Source of the DNA: Bauldia sp963759235 | GTDB lineage: Bacteria; Pseudomonadota; Alphaproteobacteria; Rhizobiales; Kaistiaceae | Assembly (NCBI GenBank): GCA_963759235.1 | Contig: CAVWYO010000005.1 | Coordinates: 682,001-746,000 of the forward strand | DNA: 64,000 bases | Direction of reading: 5' to 3' | Shown here: positions 18,753 to 28,199 of the stretch, piece by piece | Position numbering within the stretch: the stretch's first letter is position 1 | How the letters are laid out: the number at the start of each line of letters is the position of its first letter | Notes under the pieces: model-generated | Databases searched by the model: none | Told to the model about the DNA's origin: nothing | The model's input: the letters and a program-made list of their open reading frames with translations, nothing else | Translations under genes and position numbers: made by a program

Positions 18753-19799
18753 TCAGGCTCCCCAACCGGTTATCTGCAAAACCGTGGCGACGGCCACGAC
18801 CATGAACAGCGAAATCGGCAGGAAGACCTTCCAGCCGAGCCGCATCAGCTGATCGAACCGGTAGCGCGGCACGAAAGCCTTCACCATGGCGAACATGAAG
18901 AAGACGAGCGTCACCTTGAGGATGAACCAGATCACGCCCGGCACCCAGGTGAACGGCACAATCGCCACCGGCGGAAGCCAGCCGCCCAGGAACAGGATCG
19001 TGGTCAGCGCGCACATCAGCACGATCGCCACATACTCCCCGAGCATGAAGAGCATGTAGGGCGTCGAGGAGTATTCGACCATGAAGCCGGCGACCAGCTC
19101 CGATTCCGCTTCGACCAGATCGAAGGGCGGCCGATTGGTCTCGGCCAGCGCCGACACGAAGAAGATGATGAACATCGGCAGAAGCACCAGCCAATGCCAG
19201 TCGAGAATACTGTTGGGAAGGCCGAGATGCGTGCCGAGGCCCACGGCCTGGGCATTGACGATGTCGGTCAGATTGAGCGAGCCGACGCAGAGCAGCACGG
19301 TGATGATGACGAAGCCGATCGACACCTCGTAGGACACCATCTGGGCGGACGAGCGCAGCGCGGCGAGAAAAGGGTACTTCGAGTTCGACGACCAGCCGGC
19401 CATGATGATGCCGTAGACGCTGAGCGAGGAAATGGCGAAAATGTAGAGGATGCCGACATTGATGTCGGCGATCACCCAGCCGGCCGCGAGCGGCACCACC
19501 GCCCACGCCGAAAGCGCCAACGTCGTCGTCACCAGCGGCGCCAGCAAAAAGATGCCCTTGTTGGCGCCGGACGGCACCACCGGCTCCTTCAGAACGAACT
19601 TGAGGAGGTCGGCGAACGACTGGAAAAGACCCCACGGCCCGACGACATTCGGTCCGCGGCGCATCTGCACTGCCGCCCAGATCTTCCGATCGGCGTAGAG
19701 CACGTACGCGACGAAGATCAAAAGCACGACCATCAGGAGCAGGCTCTCCGCGATGATGATCACCGCCGGAACCACATAGTCGGTGAAGAAGCCGCTCAT
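18753..19799 (-). CDS. nuoH: NADH-quinone oxidoreductase subunit H
   Basis: Quinone-site membrane subunit (ND1) linking the peripheral and membrane arms. Signature segments are RGPNVVGPWGLFQSFADLLK and ETNRPPFDLVEAESELVAGF with the conserved Glu cluster near the quinone channel. The start MSGFFTDYVVPAVIIIAESL at 19799 gives the usual 348 residues; the upstream extension lacks support. Confidence 0.97.
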   Translation of the reverse strand: MSGFFTDYVVPAVIIIAESLLLMVVLLIFVAYVLYADRKIWAAVQMRRGPNVVGPWGLFQSFADLLKFVLKEPVVPSGANKGIFLLAPLVTTTLALSAWAVVPLAAGWVIADINVGILYIFAISSLSVYGIIMAGWSSNSKYPFLAALRSSAQMVSYEVSIGFVIITVLLCVGSLNLTDIVNAQAVGLGTHLGLPNSILDWHWLVLLPMFIIFFVSALAETNRPPFDLVEAESELVAGFMVEYSSTPYMLFMLGEYVAIVLMCALTTILFLGGWLPPVAIVPFTWVPGVIWFILKVTLVFFMFAMVKAFVPRYRFDQLMRLGWKVFLPISLFMVVAVATVLQITGWGA

Positions 19800-19804
19800 C
19801 GCCG

Positions 19805-21898
19805 CTACTCCGCCGCGGTTGCGAGCCGGCCGGCGGCAAGCGCCGAGCATTCCGCCATCACGGCCGAAGCCCGGGCGATCGGATTGGTCAGGTAGAAGTC
19901 GTCGACGGCGTTGCGGAACGGGTCCGACAGGGGCTTGCCGCCACGCGCTGCCAGCCCCTTCACTTCCTCGACCGCGCCGCTCGCTACCTGGTCGATCCGC
20001 ATGAAGCGCGGCTCCTCTGCATAGAGCGCTGCGCGCAGCTCGATGAGGGAGTCGAAAGGCAGCTTGTGGCCGAGAGTGTCCGACAGCGCGCGAAGGATCG
20101 CCCAGTCCTCCCGCGCTTCGCCTGGCGGAAAGGCCGCCCGCGCCGTGATCTGGACGCGGCCCTCGGTGCTGACATAGGTCGCCGATTTCTCGGTGTAGGT
20201 CGCCGCCGGCAGGATCACGTCGGCGCGGTGCGCACCGACATCGCCATGGGTGCCGATATAAACGACGAAGGTATCGCCAAGGGCATTCACCTTTATCTCG
20301 TCGGCGCCGAGCAGAAACATAACGTCGATCTCGCTAGCCGCCGCCGCCGCGACCATGCCGATCACGTCATGCCCGCCCTCGCCCGGAACGAAGCCGAGAT
20401 CGAGAGCACCGACCCGGGCGGCGGCCGTATGGAGGACGGCGAGACCGTTCCAGCCTTCGTCGTGCCCGCCGGCCGTGGCGATCTTCGCCGCCAGCGACAG
20501 GATGACGTCGCCATCCGGCCGCGCCAAGGCTCCCTGCCCCACGACGATCAGTGGCCGCTTGGCCTCGCCAAGCGTCTTGGCGAAAGCGTGCTCCCCGGCA
20601 GCGACACCGGCCAATGTGTCGGGGCCGGCACCGAGGTATTCGTAGGGATAGGTCAAATCGACCTTCTCACCGATCAGGCCGACCTTGAGGTCACCGCGCC
20701 GCCAGCGCCCGCGGATCCGCGCGTTGAGCACGGCGGCCTCATGGCGGGGATTGGAGCCGACGAACAGGATCGCGTCGGCTTGGGCTACCCCGGCCAGCGT
20801 CGGGTTGAAGATGTATGTCGCGCGGCCAAGCGACGGATCGAGCTTGGCGCCGTCCTGCCGGCAGTCGATATGCGGTGATCCGAAGGCGGCCATCAGCGAC
20901 TTCAGGGCGAACATCTCCTCGACCCCGGCGAGATCGCCGGCTATCGCCGCGATCCGTTTCGGATCGATGTTCGCCGTCTTCTCCGTAATGGCGGCGAAGG
21001 CCTGATGCCAGGTCGCCGGCTGGAGGCGCCCGCCGCGGCGGATGTACGGCCTGTCGAGACGCTGGGTGCCGAGCCCGTCCCAGACAAAACGTGTCTTGTC
21101 CGAGATCCATTCCTCGTTCACCGGCTCGTTGAGGCGCGGGAGGATGCGCATCACCGTCCGTCCGCGCGTATCGACCCGGATGGCCGAGCCGACCGCGTCC
21201 ATGACGTCGATTGATTCGGTCTTGGTCAGCTCCCAAGGTCGCGCCTGGAAGGCGTAGGGCAGCGACGTCAGCGCTCCGACCGGGCAGAGGTCGATGACGT
21301 TGCCCTGCAGTTCCGAGGTCATGGCATGTTCGAGATAGGTGGTGATCTCCATGTCCTCGCCGCGCCCGGTCGCGCCGAGCTCCGGCACGCCGGCCACCTC
21401 GGCGGAAAACCTGACGCAGCGCGTGCAGTGGATGCAGCGCGTCATGGTCGTCTTGACCAGCGGGCCGATGTGCTTGTCTTCCACCGCCCGCTTGTTCTCC
21501 TCGAAGCGGCTGCCGTCGACGCCGTAGGCCATCGCCTGGTCCTGCAGGTCGCACTCCCCGCCCTGGTCGCAGATCGGGCAGTCGAGCGGGTGGTTGATCA
21601 GCAGGAACTCCATCACGCCCTCGCGGGCGCGTTTGACCATCTTAGACTTGGTGAACATTTCCGGCGGTTCGCCGTTCGGCCCCGGGCGAAGGTCGCGGAC
21701 ATTCATCGCGCATGAGGCGACCGGCTTCGGCGGGCCACCCTTCACCTCGATCAGGCACATGCGGCAGTTGCCGGCTATCGACAGCCGATCATGATAGCAA
21801 AACCGCGGAATCTCGGCGCCGGAGGCCTCGCAGGCCTGGAGCAGCGTGTACTCGGCCGGAACCTCGATCTCCTTGCCGTCGACTTTGATCTTGGGCAT
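19805..21898 (-). CDS. nuoG: NADH-quinone oxidoreductase subunit G
   Basis: Largest peripheral subunit of complex I, 697 residues. The N-terminal 2Fe-2S domain (FCYHDRLSIAGNCRMCLIEV), the His-ligated cluster region (HPLDCPICDQGGECDLQDQA) and the second 4Fe-4S site (MTRCIHCTRCVRFSAEVAG) are all intact. The degenerate molybdopterin-oxidoreductase fold follows. It precedes nuoH by 5 bases. About 93 non-coding bases separate it from nuoF. Confidence 0.97.
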   Translation of the reverse strand: MPKIKVDGKEIEVPAEYTLLQACEASGAEIPRFCYHDRLSIAGNCRMCLIEVKGGPPKPVASCAMNVRDLRPGPNGEPPEMFTKSKMVKRAREGVMEFLLINHPLDCPICDQGGECDLQDQAMAYGVDGSRFEENKRAVEDKHIGPLVKTTMTRCIHCTRCVRFSAEVAGVPELGATGRGEDMEITTYLEHAMTSELQGNVIDLCPVGALTSLPYAFQARPWELTKTESIDVMDAVGSAIRVDTRGRTVMRILPRLNEPVNEEWISDKTRFVWDGLGTQRLDRPYIRRGGRLQPATWHQAFAAITEKTANIDPKRIAAIAGDLAGVEEMFALKSLMAAFGSPHIDCRQDGAKLDPSLGRATYIFNPTLAGVAQADAILFVGSNPRHEAAVLNARIRGRWRRGDLKVGLIGEKVDLTYPYEYLGAGPDTLAGVAAGEHAFAKTLGEAKRPLIVVGQGALARPDGDVILSLAAKIATAGGHDEGWNGLAVLHTAAARVGALDLGFVPGEGGHDVIGMVAAAAASEIDVMFLLGADEIKVNALGDTFVVYIGTHGDVGAHRADVILPAATYTEKSATYVSTEGRVQITARAAFPPGEAREDWAILRALSDTLGHKLPFDSLIELRAALYAEEPRFMRIDQVASGAVEEVKGLAARGGKPLSDPFRNAVDDFYLTNPIARASAVMAECSALAAGRLATAAE

Positions 21899-21991
21899 CA
21901 GGCGTCCTCAAAGCGCCGTTTCAGCGACGCCCTCTCGTCGATCCGATGGGGGCAGACGAGAACAATGTTGTCTGGTTTTTCGAGCACCGTT

Positions 21992-23299
21992 CTATTCCGC
22001 CGCCTCGACCATCAGAGGCTCGCCGACCTCGGGCTTCAAGGCGTGATTGTCGATCCGCTCCTCGATCACGTCGCGGAAATGCCGGATCAGCCCCTGCACG
22101 GGCCAGGCCGCTCCATCGCCAAGAGCGCAAATGGTGTGGCCCTCGACCTGATACGTCACCTCCAGCAGCATGTCGATTTCGCGTTTCTCGGCCCGCCCCT
22201 CGGCCATCCGCTCCAGCACGCGCCACATCCAGCCGGTTCCCTCGCGGCAAGGCGTGCACTGGCCGCAGCTCTCGTGCTTGTAGAAGGCCGCGAGCCGCGC
22301 GATCGCCCGGATGATGTCGGTGGATTTGTCCATGACGATGACCGCGGCGGTGCCGAGGCCGGACTTCATGTCGCGCAGCGCGTCGAAGTCCATGATCAAA
22401 TTGTTGCAGAGCGACGCCGGCAGGCAGGGCACCGAGGCGCCTCCCGGGATCACCGCCAGGAGATTGTCCCAGCCGCCGCGCACCCCGCCAGAGTGCCGGT
22501 CGATCAGTTCGCGGAGCGTGATGCTCATCTCTTCCTCGACCGTGCACGGCTTCTCGACATGGCCGGAGATGCAGAAGAGCTTGGTGCCGGTGTTGTTCGG
22601 CCTGCCGAACCCGGAGAACCAGGCGGCGCCACGGCGCAAGATGGTCGGCGCGACGGCGATCGATTCGACATTGTTGACCGTCGTCGGGCAGCCATACACG
22701 CCGACGCTTGCCGGGAACGGCGGCTTCAGGCGCGGCATGCCCTTCTTGCCCTCGAGCGACTCGAGAAGCCCCGTCTCCTCGCCACAGATATAGGCCCCGG
22801 CGCCATGGTGAACGACGATGTCGAAATCCCATCCATGTTTGTTGTTCTTGCCGATCAGCTTGGCCTCGTAGGCCTGGTCGACCGCTGCCTGGAGCCGTTC
22901 GCGCTCGCGGACGAACTCGCCGCGGATGTAGATGAAGGCGGTATGAGCGCCCATGGCGAAGCCGGCGACAAGGCAACCCTCGACCAAGGTGTGCGGGTCA
23001 TGCCGCATGATCTCCCGGTCCTTGCAGGTGCCGGGTTCGGATTCGTCTGCGTTGACAACAAGATAGGCGGGCCGGCCGTCGGATTCCTTCGGCATGAACG
23101 ACCATTTCAGCCCAGTCGGGAAGCCGGCGCCGCCGCGGCCGCGCAAGCCGGAAGCCTTGATCTCGCCGACGATCCAGTCACGCCCCTTGTCGATAAGGGC
23201 CTTGGTGTTGTCCCACTGTCCGCGGGCCATCGCGCCTTTCAGGCCCCAGTCGTGGAGCCCGTAAAGGTTGGTGAAGATGCGATCCTTGTCGTTCAGCAT
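21992..23299 (-). CDS. nuoF: NADH-quinone oxidoreductase subunit F
   Basis: NADH- and FMN-binding subunit with the N3 4Fe-4S cluster. GLRGRGGAGFPTGLKWSFM is the NADH/FMN loop, HHGAGAYICGEETGLLESLE follows, and ESCGQCTPCREGTGW with the downstream HTICALGDGAAWPVQG supplies the four cluster cysteines. At 435 residues it is full length. A 76-codon ORF lies between it and nuoE. Confidence 0.97.
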   Translation of the reverse strand: MLNDKDRIFTNLYGLHDWGLKGAMARGQWDNTKALIDKGRDWIVGEIKASGLRGRGGAGFPTGLKWSFMPKESDGRPAYLVVNADESEPGTCKDREIMRHDPHTLVEGCLVAGFAMGAHTAFIYIRGEFVRERERLQAAVDQAYEAKLIGKNNKHGWDFDIVVHHGAGAYICGEETGLLESLEGKKGMPRLKPPFPASVGVYGCPTTVNNVESIAVAPTILRRGAAWFSGFGRPNNTGTKLFCISGHVEKPCTVEEEMSITLRELIDRHSGGVRGGWDNLLAVIPGGASVPCLPASLCNNLIMDFDALRDMKSGLGTAAVIVMDKSTDIIRAIARLAAFYKHESCGQCTPCREGTGWMWRVLERMAEGRAEKREIDMLLEVTYQVEGHTICALGDGAAWPVQGLIRHFRDVIEERIDNHALKPEVGEPLMVEAAE

Positions 23300-23310
23300 A
23301 TCGTCGTCAC

Positions 23311-23541
23311 TTAACCGGGTACATCAACGGAACTAAGCCGGCGTTCTAGTCGCTCCACGCGGCGTTCGAGGCTGGCCTCCGGGACGATGATCTCGGGCCG
23401 GTGATCACGGTCGGCTTCGAGTTCATGCTGAAGGGCGGTCAGCTCCACACGCATCTCGGCAACCGTTCCTTCGAGATTGACAAGTCGCCTCTGTAGCGAT
23501 TTCAGCACCTCGTCAACCAATTCGTCCATCGTCTCAACCAT
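23311..23541 (-). CDS. Small coiled-coil hypothetical protein between nuoE and nuoF
   Basis: A 76-residue acidic protein starting MVETMDELVDEVLKSLQRR. It is a nearly continuous heptad-like helix (NLEGTVAEMRVELTALQHEL, then ASLERRVERLERRLSSV), so a coiled coil is likely. GGAGA precedes the ATG, and it lies 11 bases before nuoF and 16 bases after nuoE. Accessory ORFs occur between nuoE and nuoF in some alphaproteobacteria. A complex I assembly or regulatory role is only a guess. Confidence 0.65.
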   Translation of the reverse strand: MVETMDELVDEVLKSLQRRLVNLEGTVAEMRVELTALQHELEADRDHRPEIIVPEASLERRVERLERRLSSVDVPG

Positions 23542-23557
23542 CGCCTGTCTCCGACGA

Positions 23558-24244
23558 TCAGTCTTTGGCTTCCGGGTGGGCGGCCGCGCCCTCTTGCTCC
23601 GATTTCCCCGTCTGCTGCTCGACTGCGTCCTCCCGGGCATAGAGCGACGGATCGGTCAAGGTGGTCGGACCGCCGACCGGCGCGGCGAACTGGCGGTCGA
23701 TCTGAGGTCCGGGCTTGACCGGCCGGCCCGCCGCGAGGTCGTCGATCAGCGCTTCGAAGCGCTCGGCCGACAGGTCCTCGAACGTATCGGCACCGATCTG
23801 CACCATCGGGGCGTTGACGCAAGCGCCGAGGCACTCGACCTCTTCCCACGAGAAGGCGCCGTCCGACGAAAGCTGGAACGGCGCCTGATTGATCCGCCGC
23901 CTGCACACCTCCTTCAGATCGTTGGCGCCGCGAAGCCAGCACGGCGTCGTTCCGCACAGCTGGACATGAGCGATCCGGCCGACGGGGTCGAGATGGAACA
24001 TGGTGTAAAAGGTCGCGATCTCGAGCACCCGGATCTTGGCCATGTCGAGCGTTTCCGCGACGACCTCGATTGCCGGCTCGGTGACCCACCCCTCCTGCTC
24101 CTGGGCGCGCCACAGAAGCGAGATCACCGCCGAGGCCTGTCGCCCTTCCGGGTATTTGGCGATCTCCCCCTTCGCCCAGGCAACGTTTGCCTCGGTGAAG
24201 GCGAAGCTTTCGGGCTGGTTCTCGGCGAGGCGACGCAGGGCCAT
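23558..24244 (-). CDS. nuoE: NADH-quinone oxidoreductase subunit E
   Basis: Thioredoxin-fold subunit holding the N1a 2Fe-2S cluster. The four ligands are in CGTTPCW and ECLGACVNAP. The catalytic core is followed by a low-complexity charged tail (GKSEQEGAAAHPEAKD), common in this order. Its ATG overlaps the nuoD stop by one base (TAATG). Confidence 0.96.
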   Translation of the reverse strand: MALRRLAENQPESFAFTEANVAWAKGEIAKYPEGRQASAVISLLWRAQEQEGWVTEPAIEVVAETLDMAKIRVLEIATFYTMFHLDPVGRIAHVQLCGTTPCWLRGANDLKEVCRRRINQAPFQLSSDGAFSWEEVECLGACVNAPMVQIGADTFEDLSAERFEALIDDLAAGRPVKPGPQIDRQFAAPVGGPTTLTDPSLYAREDAVEQQTGKSEQEGAAAHPEAKD

Positions 24245-25434
24245 TAACGGTCAACCTCCCCGAAGACGATGTCGAGCGATCCGAGGATAGCCGAGACGTC
24301 GGCGAGCATGTGCCCGCGGGACATGACGTCCATGGCCTGCAGGTGCGCGAAGCTCGGTGCCCTGAGCTTGCAGCGATAGGGCTTGTTGGAGCCGTCGGAG
24401 ACCAGGTACACGCCGAACTCGCCCTTGGGCGCCTCGACCGCCGCGTAGACCTCGCCGGCCGGCACGTGGTAGCCCTCGGTATAAAGCTTGAAGTGGTGGA
24501 TGAGCGCTTCCATCGAGCGCTTCATCTCGCCGCGTTTCGGCGGCACCACCTTGCCGTCCTCTGAGGTGACCGGCCCCTTGCCGTCTGCCGAACTCAGCTT
24601 CTCGACGCACTGTTTCATGATCTTCGTCGCCTGCCGCATCTCCTCCATGCGGATGAGATACCGGTCGTAGCAGTCGCCGTTCTTGCCGACCGGGATGTCG
24701 AAATCCATCTCGCCGTAGCATTCATAAGGTTGCGCCTTGCGGAGATCCCAGGCGGCGCCCGAGCCGCGCACCATGACACCGGAGAATCCCCACTTCCAGG
24801 CGTCCTCCAGGCTGATCACACCGATGTCGACGTTCCGCTGCTTGAAGATGCGGTTGTCGGTAAGCAGGACCTCGATGTCATCGCAGACCTTGAGGAATGG
24901 ATCGCAGAAGGCGCCCATGTCGTCGACGAGTTTCTGCGGAAGGTCCTGATGGACTCCGCCGGGGCGAATATACGCCGCGTGCATGCGGCTGCCGCTCGCC
25001 CGCTCGTAGAAGACCATCAGCTTCTCGCGCTCCTCGAACCCCCAAAGCGGCGGCGTCAGGGCGCCGACGTCCATCGCCTGGGTGGTGACATTGAGGAGGT
25101 GCGACAAGAGGCGCCCGATCTCGCAATAGAGGACGCGGATCAGCTGTCCACGCCTCGGTACGGCGATGCCGAGGAGCCGCTCGACAGCCAGAGCGAAGGC
25201 GTGCTCCTGGTTCATCGGCGCCACATAGTCGAGCCGATCGAAATAAGGCACGGCCTGAAGGTAGGTCTTGTGCTCGATCAGCTTCTCCGTGCCGCGATGG
25301 AGGAGGCCGATATGCGGGTCGACCCGCTCCACGACTTCCCCATCCAACTCCAGCACCAGACGCAACACGCCGTGTGCCGCCGGGTGCTGCGGTCCGAAAT
25401 TGATGTTGAAGGTGCGGACTTCGGTTTCGGCCAT
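24244..25434 (-). CDS. nuoD: NADH-quinone oxidoreductase subunit D
   Basis: 49-kDa quinone-site subunit of complex I, not fused to nuoC. The start MAETEVRTFNINFGPQHPAA at 25434 gives the canonical 396 residues; a longer open frame upstream runs through nuoC and is not coding. Diagnostic segments are GPQHPAAHGVLRLVLELDGE, HIGLLHRGTEKLIE and the C-terminal CKLRAPSFAHLQAMD and SLDIVFGEVDR. Confidence 0.97.
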   Translation of the reverse strand: MAETEVRTFNINFGPQHPAAHGVLRLVLELDGEVVERVDPHIGLLHRGTEKLIEHKTYLQAVPYFDRLDYVAPMNQEHAFALAVERLLGIAVPRRGQLIRVLYCEIGRLLSHLLNVTTQAMDVGALTPPLWGFEEREKLMVFYERASGSRMHAAYIRPGGVHQDLPQKLVDDMGAFCDPFLKVCDDIEVLLTDNRIFKQRNVDIGVISLEDAWKWGFSGVMVRGSGAAWDLRKAQPYECYGEMDFDIPVGKNGDCYDRYLIRMEEMRQATKIMKQCVEKLSSADGKGPVTSEDGKVVPPKRGEMKRSMEALIHHFKLYTEGYHVPAGEVYAAVEAPKGEFGVYLVSDGSNKPYRCKLRAPSFAHLQAMDVMSRGHMLADVSAILGSLDIVFGEVDR

Positions 25435-25457
25435 CTTTGCGTTCGCTATTCCCTGGC

Positions 25458-26057
25458 TCACTGCGCCTTCTCGTCGCCGGGCAGGACGTAGTCGGTTCCT
25501 TCCCACGGCGATTCGAAGTCGAAGTCGCGGAATTGCTGCGCCAATCGAACCGGTTCGTAAACCACGCGTTTCTGTTCGTCGTCGTAGCGCACTTCGACAA
25601 ACCCGGTCAGCGGGAAATCCTTGCGAAGCGGATGTCCTTCGAAGCCGTAGTCGGTGAGGATCCGCCGCAGATCCGGATGGCCGGTGAAAAGAATGCCGTA
25701 GAAATCGTAAACCTCCCGCTCGTACCAGTCGGCCGCCGGGAAGACCGAGGTGACGGACGGCACCGGGGTCGCTTCGCCGGTCATGACCTTGACGCGAAGG
25801 CGCAGGTTCTGGCGTGGCGAAAGCAGTTGGTAGACGACGTCGAAACGCTTCTCGCGGCTCGGCCAATCCACGCCGGAAATGTCCGTGAGATTGACGAAGG
25901 CAAGGCGCGGGTCGTCATAGAGAAACTTGACGAAGGCAACGATCTCGGTCGACGGCACGGTGATCGTCAGTTCGCCGTGGGCCACATGCCACTCGACGAC
26001 CGCATCGCCTTGTTCCGACACAATATATTCGGCGAGATCTTTCAGCGCCTCGTCCAT
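25458..26057 (-). CDS. nuoC: NADH-quinone oxidoreductase subunit C
   Basis: 30-kDa peripheral subunit of complex I, 199 residues. The signature ERE-type block reads ADWYEREVYDFYGILFTGHP then LRRILTDYGFEGHPLRKDFP. It ends shortly before nuoD with a 23-base gap and follows nuoB by 21 bases. Confidence 0.97.
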   Translation of the reverse strand: MDEALKDLAEYIVSEQGDAVVEWHVAHGELTITVPSTEIVAFVKFLYDDPRLAFVNLTDISGVDWPSREKRFDVVYQLLSPRQNLRLRVKVMTGEATPVPSVTSVFPAADWYEREVYDFYGILFTGHPDLRRILTDYGFEGHPLRKDFPLTGFVEVRYDDEQKRVVYEPVRLAQQFRDFDFESPWEGTDYVLPGDEKAQ

Positions 26058-26078
26058 CAGTGCGCTCCGCCCTGCCCT

Positions 26079-26636
26079 TTATCGCTCGATCGTTCCGGTG
26101 CGCCGAATCTTCTTCTGCAGGAGCAGAATGCCGTAGAGCAACGCCTCCGCCGTCGGCGGGCAACCGGGCACGTAGATGTCTACGGGCACGATGCGATCGC
26201 AGCCGCGGACCACGGAGTAGGAATAATGATAGTAGCCCCCGCCATTGGCGCACGAGCCCATGGAGATGACGTAGCGCGGCTCCGGCATCTGGTCGTAGAC
26301 CTTGCGGAGCGCCGGCGCCATCTTGTTGGTCAGGGTTCCAGCGACGATCATCACGTCGGACTGCCGGGGCGAGCCCCGCGGCGCGAAGCCGAAGCGCTCC
26401 ACATCGTAGCGTGGCATCGAAACCTGCATCAGCTCGACGGCGCAACAGGCGAGGCCGAACGTCATCCACATCAGCGAGCCGGTCCGCGCCCAGTTGATCA
26501 GGTCGTCGGTGGCGGCGACCAGAAATCCCTTGTCGGCAAGTTCGTTGTTGACTTCGAGGAAGAACGGATCCTCGCGCGACACCAGCGGTTTCGCCGGGCT
26601 TACCAATTGATCCTGCTTTGGTGCGCTCAATCCCAT
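26079..26636 (-). CDS. nuoB: NADH-quinone oxidoreductase subunit B
   Basis: PSST subunit carrying the terminal N2 4Fe-4S cluster next to the quinone site. The ligands are in FGLACCAVELMQ, SMGSCANGGGYY and VPGCPPTAEALLYG. The start MGLSAPKQDQLVSPAKPLVS overlaps the nuoA stop by 10 bases. Confidence 0.97.
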   Translation of the reverse strand: MGLSAPKQDQLVSPAKPLVSREDPFFLEVNNELADKGFLVAATDDLINWARTGSLMWMTFGLACCAVELMQVSMPRYDVERFGFAPRGSPRQSDVMIVAGTLTNKMAPALRKVYDQMPEPRYVISMGSCANGGGYYHYSYSVVRGCDRIVPVDIYVPGCPPTAEALLYGILLLQKKIRRTGTIER

Positions 26637-26992
26637 TCCAGCGCTCCCTTACGCCATTCGTAGATAAAGCCGATGGTGAGGATTGCGAGGAAGATGATCA
26701 CCGACCAGTAGCCGTACCAGCCGACATCATTGAAGACCACCGTCCACGGGAACAGGAAGGCCACTTCGAGGTCGAATATGATGAAGAGGATTGCGACCAG
26801 ATAGAAGCGGATATCGAACTTCATCCGCGCGTCGTCGAATGGAACGAAGCCGCACTCGTAGGCCGACAGCTTTTCCGGGTCCGGGTTCTTGTAGGCGACG
26901 ACGAAGGGCGCCGCCAGCAGCGCCGTTCCGATGACCAAAGCGACGCCGATGAAAATGACCAGCGGCAAATAGGTGTTGAGAAGGTTCTCCAT
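26627..26992 (-). CDS. nuoA: NADH-quinone oxidoreductase subunit A
   Basis: First gene of the complex I operon; a 121-residue, three-helix membrane subunit. PEKLSAYECGFVPFDDARMK with the conserved Cys loop and FDLEVAFLFPWTVVFNDVGW are diagnostic. The operon promoter should lie in the 255-base gap up to tRNA-Asp; no convincing -35/-10 pair was identified there. Confidence 0.96.
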   Translation of the reverse strand: MENLLNTYLPLVIFIGVALVIGTALLAAPFVVAYKNPDPEKLSAYECGFVPFDDARMKFDIRFYLVAILFIIFDLEVAFLFPWTVVFNDVGWYGYWSVIIFLAILTIGFIYEWRKGALEWD

Positions 26993-27247
26993 GTCGACCT
27001 CACGCCGCCTGCTCCGCTCGCGGCCAGTGACGGCTTACCCCCATACTTGTTGCAGCGCAACGTGACGACAACCCCCACGCCGGCTCAACTGTTCGGCATA
27101 ATTGTCGACGCGTTCCAGGATGCGACAGGCCCTGTCGAGGCTTAGCCGAGCAAGGCGGAGGTGGCAAGGGCGGAAGGGCACCAGGTCGGCGCTGAAACGG
27201 TCGCCGCATGGCCCGGGGTCGCACGCAGGAAGCAATTTGGCTGAGTG

Positions 27248-27324
<77 letters not shown>

Positions 27325-27521
27325 GCGGGCGTTTCGCGTCGACAATTCGGTCGCGCGCGGTGAGTTAAGCGACGGCCGCAGCCAAGTCAAGATTAAGTCG
27401 TGCCGCGGGGCGGGTTATTGGATGGCGGAGAGGCCGCGTTGCTTAGTGCGCTTCCGCCCACGCCGAACGGGTCCTGCCCCGAAGGCCAGCCCGTCGAAGT
27501 GGTGGCTGAAAGAGCGAAGGC

Positions 27522-27597
27522 TGGTGGGCGGTGAGAGGCTCGAACTCCCGACATCCACGGTGTAAACGTGGCGCTCTACCAGCTGAGCTAACCGCCC
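27522..27597 (-). tRNA. tRNA-Val (TAC)
   Basis: A 76-base cloverleaf. The acceptor GGGCGGT pairs perfectly with ACCGCCC, the anticodon stem CCACG/CGTGG encloses TTTACAC (anticodon TAC), and the T-loop is TTCGAGC. CCA is encoded at 27522-27524. Confidence 0.97.
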
Positions 27598-27730
27598 CCG
27601 CGTTCCGCCTCCGATTTATGGGGTGGGCGCGCGCCCCGCGCAAGTCTGGCGCAGCGGCCGGCGCTCACGGTATCCGCATACAAGTCATGATCGGAAACGC
27701 GAACGACGGGGGTGGTACTGAAGCCTTAGC

Positions 27731-28006
27731 TTACCGGTTGACCGCGTCCTTGAGGCCCTTGCCTGCCTTGAACTTGGGCGTCTTCGACGCGGCGATCCTG
27801 ATCGTCTCGCCGGTCCGCGGGTTGCGGCCGGTGCTCGCGGCGCGGTTGGCCACGCTGAAATTGCCAAAGCCGATGATCTTGACTTCCTGGCCCGATTTCA
27901 GTGCGGCCGTAATGGCGTCGAACGTCGCATCCACAGCCTGGCCGGCGCCCGCCTTGGACATACCGGTGCGCTCCGCCACAGACGCGATGAGATCATTCTT
28001 GTTCAT
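27731..28006 (-). CDS. hup: HU family DNA-binding protein
   Basis: Histone-like nucleoid protein of 91 residues, starting MNKNDLIASVAERTGMSKAG. The beta-arm region GFGNFSVANRAASTGRNPRT, carrying the family signature and the intercalating Pro context, is intact. It acts as a dimer bending DNA. The position just upstream of tRNA-Val and downstream of lon is the usual lon-hup order. GAGGGA precedes the ATG. Confidence 0.96.
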   Translation of the reverse strand: MNKNDLIASVAERTGMSKAGAGQAVDATFDAITAALKSGQEVKIIGFGNFSVANRAASTGRNPRTGETIRIAASKTPKFKAGKGLKDAVNR

Positions 28007-28071
28007 GTGACATCCCTCTCACTGAGTTGAGCCGAAAGCGAATCGCATCTTCGACTTCACGCGGGGACACT

Positions 28072-28100
28072 CCTGCTAAATGCCGGTCATGGCAAGTCAA
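28072..28100 (-). promoter_or_regulatory. Candidate hup promoter
   Basis: The minus strand upstream of hup holds TTGACT (28095-28100), a good sigma-70 -35 element, followed after 15-17 bases by the loose -10 candidates TTAGCA or AGCAGG. It lies about 90 bases before the start codon. The -10 is weak, as is common in alphaproteobacteria, so this is tentative. Confidence 0.4.
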
Positions 28101-28151
28101 AAACGGCGGATTTCCGCGATTTTGATCGAAACGCCGGTGGTCACAAGGAGA

Positions 28152-28177
28152 CGGCGCCTGCTTTGCAGCAGGCGCCG
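28152..28177 (-). terminator. Hairpin downstream of lon
   Basis: Perfect 11-base stem CGGCGCCTGCT / AGCAGGCGCCG with the 4-base loop TTGC, 22 bases after the lon stop. No strong U-tract follows on the minus strand, so it may be a weak terminator or an mRNA-stabilising hairpin. Confidence 0.55.
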
Positions 28178-28199
28178 AATACTCAATGATTTCCGATGC

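Noticed and set aside
24244..25866. N-terminally extended NuoD
   Set aside because: The extra residues overlap nuoC in another frame; the family starts at MAETEVRTF.
27000..27235. Small minus-strand frames upstream of nuoA
   Set aside because: Arg/Pro-rich, with no good ribosome site and no recognisable protein; probably leader or promoter DNA.
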